Source: Clostridiales bacterium (GTDB lineage Bacteria > Bacillota_A > Clostridia > Christensenellales > Christensenellaceae). Taken from it: 8,251 nucleotides of DNA. The stretch is taken from the NCBI GenBank assembly GCA_003149735.1, contig QANA01000091.1:1-8251 (forward strand), read 5' to 3'. The translations under genes were made by a program, and so were the position numbers. Shown here one piece after another: positions 5,094 through 8,251 of the stretch. Position 1 is the first letter of the stretch. Each line of letters begins with the position of its first letter. A model generated the notes under the pieces. It was not told the origin of the DNA. It searched no databases and saw nothing but the letters and a program-made list of their open reading frames with translations.

Positions 5094-5921
5094 ATGAGCG
5101 AAAATTGTAACGGCAATTGTTCTTCCTGTTCTGCCAACTGTGAGAGCAGGCAGCAGGAGAGCATGCTGACTCCCTTAAACGAATATAGCCGCGTCGGCAA
5201 AGTCATCGGCGTTGTCAGCGGCAAGGGCGGCGTCGGCAAATCCGCGGTTACGGCTATGCTGGCTACATTAATGGCTCGCAAAGGCTATAAATGTGCCGTA
5301 TTGGATGCCGACCTGACCGGTCCTTCCATTCCCAAAGTGTTCGGCGTACATGGTATCGTCACCAGTGAAGACGGTGAACATCTGCTTCCCGCCAAAACGG
5401 CCGGCGGAATCGACATTATGTCCATTAATCTGTTGCTGGAAAGCGAGGATGCTCCTGTGATCTGGCGCGGCCCGGTCATTTCAGGTGTCATCAAGCAATT
5501 CTGGAGCGATGTGATTTGGAACGATATCGATTATATGTTTGTGGATATGCCGCCGGGAACAGGCGATGTCTCGCTTACTGTCTTCCAATCATTGCCGCTG
5601 GATGGTGTTGTGATGGTCACCACCCCTCAAAGCCTGGTAGGTATGATTGTCAAGAAATCTCTGAATATGGCGCGCATGATGAACATTCCTGTGCTTGGCT
5701 TGGTGGAGAATATGAGCTATATCACCTGCCCGGACTGCGGCAAACGCATTGATCTGTTCGGAAAGCAGTCTTTGGAAAGCGAAGCGGCAGAGCTGGGCGT
5801 TCCGGTGCTTGGCCGATTGCCATTGGATCCCGCACTGCCTGCACTGGCTGATGCCGGCCGCATGGAAGCTTTTCAGGGAGATTGGCTGGATGCCGCTGCC
5901 GAAGTTATCGAAAAGCTTTGA
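5094..5921 (+). CDS. mrp: Mrp/NBP35 (ApbC) family Fe-S cluster carrier ATPase
   Basis: The 275-residue product is a P-loop ATPase of the Mrp/ApbC/NBP35 group; characterised members bind a [4Fe-4S] cluster at a dimer interface and hand it to target proteins in the cytosol. Motifs in order: a Cys-rich N-terminus with C5, C9, C12 and C16; the deviant Walker A GKGGVGKS (43-50); the Mrp signature DADLTGPSIPKVFG (71-84); DMPPGTGD (151-158), the switch/Walker B region; VTTPQ (175-179); and a bridging C-x-x-C pair, C212 and C215, in ITCPDCG. The start at 5094 was chosen because CGGAGG lies just upstream and it puts the Cys cluster at the N-terminus; an upstream in-frame TTG at 5067 lacks a ribosome site. 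It has its own promoter and terminator. Clients are unknown; the iron-sulfur and diiron theme shared with the preceding rubrerythrin is suggestive only. Confidence 0.93.
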   Translation: MSENCNGNCSSCSANCESRQQESMLTPLNEYSRVGKVIGVVSGKGGVGKSAVTAMLATLMARKGYKCAVLDADLTGPSIPKVFGVHGIVTSEDGEHLLPAKTAGGIDIMSINLLLESEDAPVIWRGPVISGVIKQFWSDVIWNDIDYMFVDMPPGTGDVSLTVFQSLPLDGVVMVTTPQSLVGMIVKKSLNMARMMNIPVLGLVENMSYITCPDCGKRIDLFGKQSLESEAAELGVPVLGRLPLDPALPALADAGRMEAFQGDWLDAAAEVIEKL

Positions 5922-5949
5922 AAAAAAGCCCTTGCAAGGGCTTTTTTTT
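5921..5949 (+). terminator. Intrinsic terminator of mrp
   Basis: AAAAAAAGCCCTTGCAAGGGC followed by a run of eight Ts forms a self-complementary hairpin (GCCCT/AGGGC core flanked by A-tract and T-tract). It starts at the last base of the mrp stop codon. The central TTGCAA is also the apparent -35 of the next promoter. The A/T flanks make it potentially bidirectional. Confidence 0.9.
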
Positions 5950-5960
5950 CGTGTTATAAT
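5932..5960 (+). promoter_or_regulatory. Promoter of the rpsF-ssb-rpsR operon, -35 inside the mrp terminator
   Basis: A perfect TATAAT (5955-5960) preceded by TGT (5952-5954) gives an extended -10. The hexamer 17 bp upstream is TTGCAA (5932-5937), which matches TTGACA at four of six bases and lies at the apex of the mrp terminator hairpin. The start of transcription would be about 5967, leaving a leader of roughly 50 nt. Confidence 0.75.
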
Positions 5961-5975
5961 GCTATTTGCATCCTT

Positions 5976-5992
5976 GCGCCCCGGTGGGGCGC
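5976..5992 (+). promoter_or_regulatory. Leader hairpin of the rpsF operon, possible S6:S18 autoregulatory site
   Basis: GCGCCCC (5976-5982) and GGGGCGC (5986-5992) form a perfect 7-bp all-GC stem with a GGT loop, between the predicted transcription start and the rpsF Shine-Dalgarno (GAGGAGG, 6006-6012). No U-tract follows, so it is not a terminator. Many bacteria carry an S6:S18-binding motif with a conserved CCG in the rpsF leader; a CCG is present at 5981-5983. The assignment is an inference from position and structure. Confidence 0.45.
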
Positions 5993-6019
5993 CTGAAAAG
6001 TCCATGAGGAGGTGAAAAC

Positions 6020-6304
6020 ATGAATAGCTACGAACTGTTGTACATCGTAAAGGCAGATATGGAAGATGAGGCCAGAACCGCCCTGATTTCCAGATTCTCC
6101 GACTTGATTGTTGCAGACGGCGGCGAAATCGTTGAGACGGACGAATGGGGCAAGAGAAGATTTGCTTATCCCATCAACTACGTCAACGAAGGTTACTATG
6201 TGCTGGTGAATTTCAAAGCGCAGCCCTCGCTGATCGCGGAGCTGGAAAGAAATTTCCGCATCACAGAAGATACCATTCGCTTCATGATCGTCAAGAAAGA
6301 CTGA
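6020..6304 (+). CDS. rpsF: Small ribosomal subunit protein S6 (bS6)
   Basis: The 94-residue product has the full bS6 sequence: MNSYELLYIVKADMEDEART at the N-terminus (the first beta strand), the central G-E-I-V-E-T-D-E-W-G-K-R-R-F-A-Y-P-I strand region (about residues 35-52), EGYYVLVNF (about 57-65), and the C-terminal TEDTIRFMIVKKD. S6 pairs with S18 on the platform of the 30S subunit, binding 16S rRNA helices 22-23. A short C-terminus without an acidic extension is normal in Firmicutes. GAGGAGG at 6006-6012 is a near-perfect ribosome site. It is the first gene of the rpsF-ssb-rpsR operon, with 20 bp to ssb. Confidence 0.97.
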   Translation: MNSYELLYIVKADMEDEARTALISRFSDLIVADGGEIVETDEWGKRRFAYPINYVNEGYYVLVNFKAQPSLIAELERNFRITEDTIRFMIVKKD

Positions 6305-6324
6305 GTTAAAGAAAAGAGGTCGCT

Positions 6325-6780
6325 ATGAATAAGGCTTTTATCGTAGGAAGACTTACCCGGCCGCCGGAAGCGCGGACAACGCCCAATGGCGTTAGCGTCA
6401 CCACCTTTACCGTGGCTGTGACGCGCCGTATGAATCGGGAAGAGGCTGATTTTTTGAATATTGTCACCTGGAGAGGTTTGGCAGATAACTGTGCCAAGTA
6501 CCTGGTACAGGGGCAGCAAGTAGCTGTCGTCGGAGAAATTCGCACCCGCAGCTATGAGGCCAAAGATGGCTCCCGCCGTTATATCACCGAGATTCAGGCC
6601 GATGACGTGGAATTCCTGGCCAAACCCGGCGTAGGTGGAAGTTCTCAGGGATATTCCAATGCCGGCAGTTATAGCGCGCCCGCAGCTCAGGCTCAGAGAG
6701 CGCCCGCCAGCAAGGAAGAGGACTTGTTCGCTTCTGAAATGGGGGATATCCTGGTAGACGACGAAGAGTTACCGTTCTAA
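6325..6780 (+). CDS. ssb: Single-stranded DNA-binding protein SSB
   Basis: The 151-residue product is a standard bacterial SSB, which coats single-stranded DNA during replication, repair and recombination as a homotetramer. The OB-fold covers about residues 1-98: MNKAFIVGRLTRPPEARTTP, then FLNIVTWRGLADNCAKYL with its conserved W49 and the A-x-N-x-x-K-Y-L helix, then YITEIQADDVEFL. A flexible Gly/Ser/Ala/Gln-rich linker (about 101-130) leads to the conserved acidic tip DDEELPF, which recruits partner proteins such as RecQ, PriA and polymerase subunits. Its place between rpsF and rpsR is the conserved Firmicute order, coupling it to growth-rate-regulated ribosomal transcription. AAGAGG upstream sets the start. 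Nothing is unusual. Confidence 0.97.
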   Translation: MNKAFIVGRLTRPPEARTTPNGVSVTTFTVAVTRRMNREEADFLNIVTWRGLADNCAKYLVQGQQVAVVGEIRTRSYEAKDGSRRYITEIQADDVEFLAKPGVGGSSQGYSNAGSYSAPAAQAQRAPASKEEDLFASEMGDILVDDEELPF

Positions 6781-6811
6781 TATTTTGTTCAATCAATAAA
6801 GGAGAAAAGCT

Positions 6812-7057
6812 ATGGAAGAAAGAGCGCAGAGACGTCCGAGAGTGAGACGGATCAGAAGAAAATTTTGCGCATTTTGTGCCGAAAAGGCAACCGGCATCGA
6901 TTATAAAGATGTAGCAAAGCTCAGAAAGTTTATCTCTGAAAGCGGCAAGATTGCTCCCAGAAGAGCAACCGGCGTTTGCGCAAAGCATCAGAGAGAACTG
7001 GCTGTGGCTATCAAGAGAGCAAGAGTTATGGCTCTGCTCCCCTATATCGCCGAATAA
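6812..7057 (+). CDS. rpsR: Small ribosomal subunit protein S18 (bS18), zinc-type (C+)
   Basis: The 81-residue product shows the S18 core: an Arg-rich N-terminus ([11 protein letters not shown]), then [19 protein letters not shown], then [30 protein letters not shown], ending at residue 81. It joins S6 on the 30S platform. C19-x-x-C22 and C56-x-x-H59 form the Cys/His set expected of the zinc-binding (C+) version of S18; C-minus paralogues that lack these residues exist in some bacteria under zinc limitation. AAAGGAG (about 6798-6804) sets the start. It is the last gene of the operon, 31 bp after ssb, and a strong terminator follows 11 bp after the stop. Confidence 0.97.
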   Translation: MEERAQRRPRVRRIRRKFCAFCAEKATGIDYKDVAKLRKFISESGKIAPRRATGVCAKHQRELAVAIKRARVMALLPYIAE

Positions 7058-7068
7058 ATGCATTTTCG

Positions 7069-7097
7069 AAAGAGTGGCTGTATGCCGCTCTTTTTTT
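7069..7097 (+). terminator. Intrinsic terminator of the rpsF-ssb-rpsR operon
   Basis: AAAGAGTGGC (7069-7078) pairs with GCCGCTCTTT (7084-7093) over a 5-nt loop TGTAT, with one G-U pair, and is followed by a T-run to 7097 and further Ts. It is a textbook rho-independent terminator. Confidence 0.92.
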
Positions 7098-7143
7098 ATT
7101 TTTATTCGCTTGTTTCCCTCTTTTCTTCTGTTTTGATTCATAG

Positions 7144-7149
7144 TATAAT
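7144..7149 (+). promoter_or_regulatory. -10 box of the probable promoter for the mannitol-dehydrogenase-family gene
   Basis: A perfect TATAAT lies 62 bp upstream of the ATG at 7212. No good -35 is found at 16-18 bp upstream (TTTTCT at 7121-7126 is the nearest), which would fit a promoter that needs an activator, but this is inference. Confidence 0.5.
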
Positions 7150-7211
7150 CAGAAAGAGATTTGATTTTTCATTTTTTATATACAATTTGTTTTTCAGAAA
7201 GGATTTACATT

Positions 7212-8251
7212 ATGAACAACGAAAAGCGCCTTGTACAAATCGGCGCCGGCAAGATCGGCCGAGGTTATATTGCCGATCTTTTTAACGAAGCCGGTTATCG
7301 CCTCACCTTCCTTGATTACTCTCCGGAGTTAATCAAATCCATGAATGCCCAAGGGTATTATACGATCTTTAAGCATCATGCCGACGGCACTTATACCAAA
7401 GTAGTGATTCGCGATTATCAGGCTTATTGCACCCAGACACAAAATGATCAATGTGTATCTGCTATCGCGCAGGCCTCCTATGTTTCCATCAATATTTTCC
7501 CGGGTGCTGTAGATTCCATCTCCAAAATGCTGGCTGAAGCTATTGAATTACGCCTGCGCAACGGCAACGAAGCGCCGCTCGACTGTTTGATTGGCGTCAA
7601 CTTCCTGTTCGCCTCCAAATTATTCCGCGAAGCAATCGAAAAGTACCTGACTACCGAGGCCGGTCAATCCTTCCTTGCAGAGAAGGTAGCTCTCATCGAA
7701 TGTCTGGTACATCGCAATGGCGCATTCCCCACCGAAGAAATGTTGACCGAAGATCCACTTGCCTGCAACTCCGGTGATACCCCCTATATGACAGTAGATA
7801 ACATTTTTAAAAACGGTCTGCCCGCAGGCGTCAACCTCCACCCGCAGGAGAACGTCCCCGCATGGATGATTCATAAAATCTGGGTAGCGAATATGTCGCA
7901 CAGCCTTTCCGGATATTTCGGCAAAAAGGCAGGCTACACTTATATCGGCGAGTGCCATGACGATCCCTATATCATGCGCTGCATGATTTTGGCCAAGCGG
8001 GAAGCGGTTTTTGCCATGCACGAGGCCTATGGTATGAGTTATGAAGAGATGGAGGCGCATGATCCGGTCGAAAAACAGAAGGAACATTATCTCGACCACG
8101 TAGCCAACTCTGTTGATAAAGATACCATTGACCGTGTCTGCGGCGACCTCATCCGCAAGCTGGCCAAGGGAGATCGCCTGATCGGTCCGGCGCTGGCCTG
8201 CATGCAGCATGGCCGCATCCCTTATTTCCTGGCCCGCGGTGCTGCCATGGC
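7212..8251 (+). CDS. Mannitol-1-phosphate 5-dehydrogenase-family oxidoreductase, N-terminal 346 codons (runs off the right edge)
   Basis: The frame opens at the ATG at 7212 (GAAAGGA upstream) and runs without a stop to the window end. The N-terminal Rossmann motif is IGAGKIGRGYIADLF, with GAGKIG at residues 11-16, as in the MtlD-type 'GAGNIGRG' NAD-binding site. In the C-terminal half, HKIWVANMSHSLSGYFG carries the K222-x4-N227-x2-H230 arrangement of the polyol dehydrogenase family (catalytic Lys, with Asn and His orienting the substrate). This superfamily oxidises mannitol-1-phosphate to fructose-6-phosphate or handles related polyols and hexuronates (tagaturonate or fructuronate). MtlD proper is about 380 residues, so only the last few tens of residues appear to be missing. 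No PTS or MtlR gene is visible, so the substrate stays open and I give no gene symbol. It begins a new transcription unit after the ribosomal operon. Confidence 0.8.
   Translation, partial: MNNEKRLVQIGAGKIGRGYIADLFNEAGYRLTFLDYSPELIKSMNAQGYYTIFKHHADGTYTKVVIRDYQAYCTQTQNDQCVSAIAQASYVSINIFPGAVDSISKMLAEAIELRLRNGNEAPLDCLIGVNFLFASKLFREAIEKYLTTEAGQSFLAEKVALIECLVHRNGAFPTEEMLTEDPLACNSGDTPYMTVDNIFKNGLPAGVNLHPQENVPAWMIHKIWVANMSHSLSGYFGKKAGYTYIGECHDDPYIMRCMILAKREAVFAMHEAYGMSYEEMEAHDPVEKQKEHYLDHVANSVDKDTIDRVCGDLIRKLAKGDRLIGPALACMQHGRIPYFLARGAAM

Noticed and set aside
6004..6015. A mini reading frame ATG AGG AGG TGA overlapping the rpsF Shine-Dalgarno.
   Set aside because: It is a by-product of the ribosome-binding sequence, has no ribosome site of its own, and encodes only three residues.
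7620..8210. A 196-codon minus-strand open frame in the right-end gene.
   Set aside because: It is antisense to the mannitol-dehydrogenase-family gene, which has clear family motifs throughout; the antisense product has no recognisable features or ribosome site.

Overview
The window looks like ordinary chromosome from a low-to-mid-GC, anaerobic Firmicute, most likely a gut-type Clostridia (Oscillospirales or Christensenellales-like). This rests on strong AGGAGG-type Shine-Dalgarno sites, canonical sigma-A promoters (TTGACA/TATAAT-like with 16-18 bp spacers), many U-tract intrinsic terminators, a rubrerythrin, a NiaR-type niacin repressor, and the rpsF-ssb-rpsR gene order. The taxonomic placement is an inference from gene content; no rRNA is present.

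Layout, left to right. (1) Bases 1-234, minus strand: the N-terminus of an unrecognised membrane protein with a very good promoter. It is divergent from (2) an M42-family aminopeptidase (393-1424, plus), which ends in an 18-bp perfect hairpin terminator containing its stop codon. (3) A gap of about 280 bp with an orphan terminator-like hairpin, then a secreted, membrane-anchored protein made of three putative Ig-like (He_PIG) repeats (1734-2954, plus). (4) A convergent minus-strand block: tRNA-Arg(ACG) with its own promoter and terminator (3005-3163), and upstream of it a two-gene niacin operon. That operon is an ECF transporter S component of the NiaX type (3731-4291) followed by the NiaR repressor (3181-3717). 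A perfect AGGTGT-N4-ACACCT inverted repeat sits just after the operon's -10 box, so the operon is very probably repressed by its own second gene when niacin is plentiful. (5) A plus-strand run: rubrerythrin (4469-5026), then an Mrp/NBP35 (ApbC) Fe-S carrier ATPase (5094-5921), then the rpsF-ssb-rpsR operon (6020-7057) with a GC-rich leader hairpin, and lastly the first 346 codons of a mannitol-1-phosphate dehydrogenase-family oxidoreductase (7212 to the window edge).

Regulatory sites are tightly packed in the right half. The stop codon of the rubrerythrin gene lies inside the -35 box of the mrp promoter. The mrp stop runs into its terminator, and the apex of that terminator supplies the apparent -35 box of the ribosomal-protein operon. 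I see no mobile element, CRISPR array, phage gene or clearly new system. The most informative points are the self-regulated niacin uptake operon, the overlapping terminator/promoter at mrp-rpsF, the possible S6:S18 autoregulatory leader, and the isolated He_PIG surface protein.
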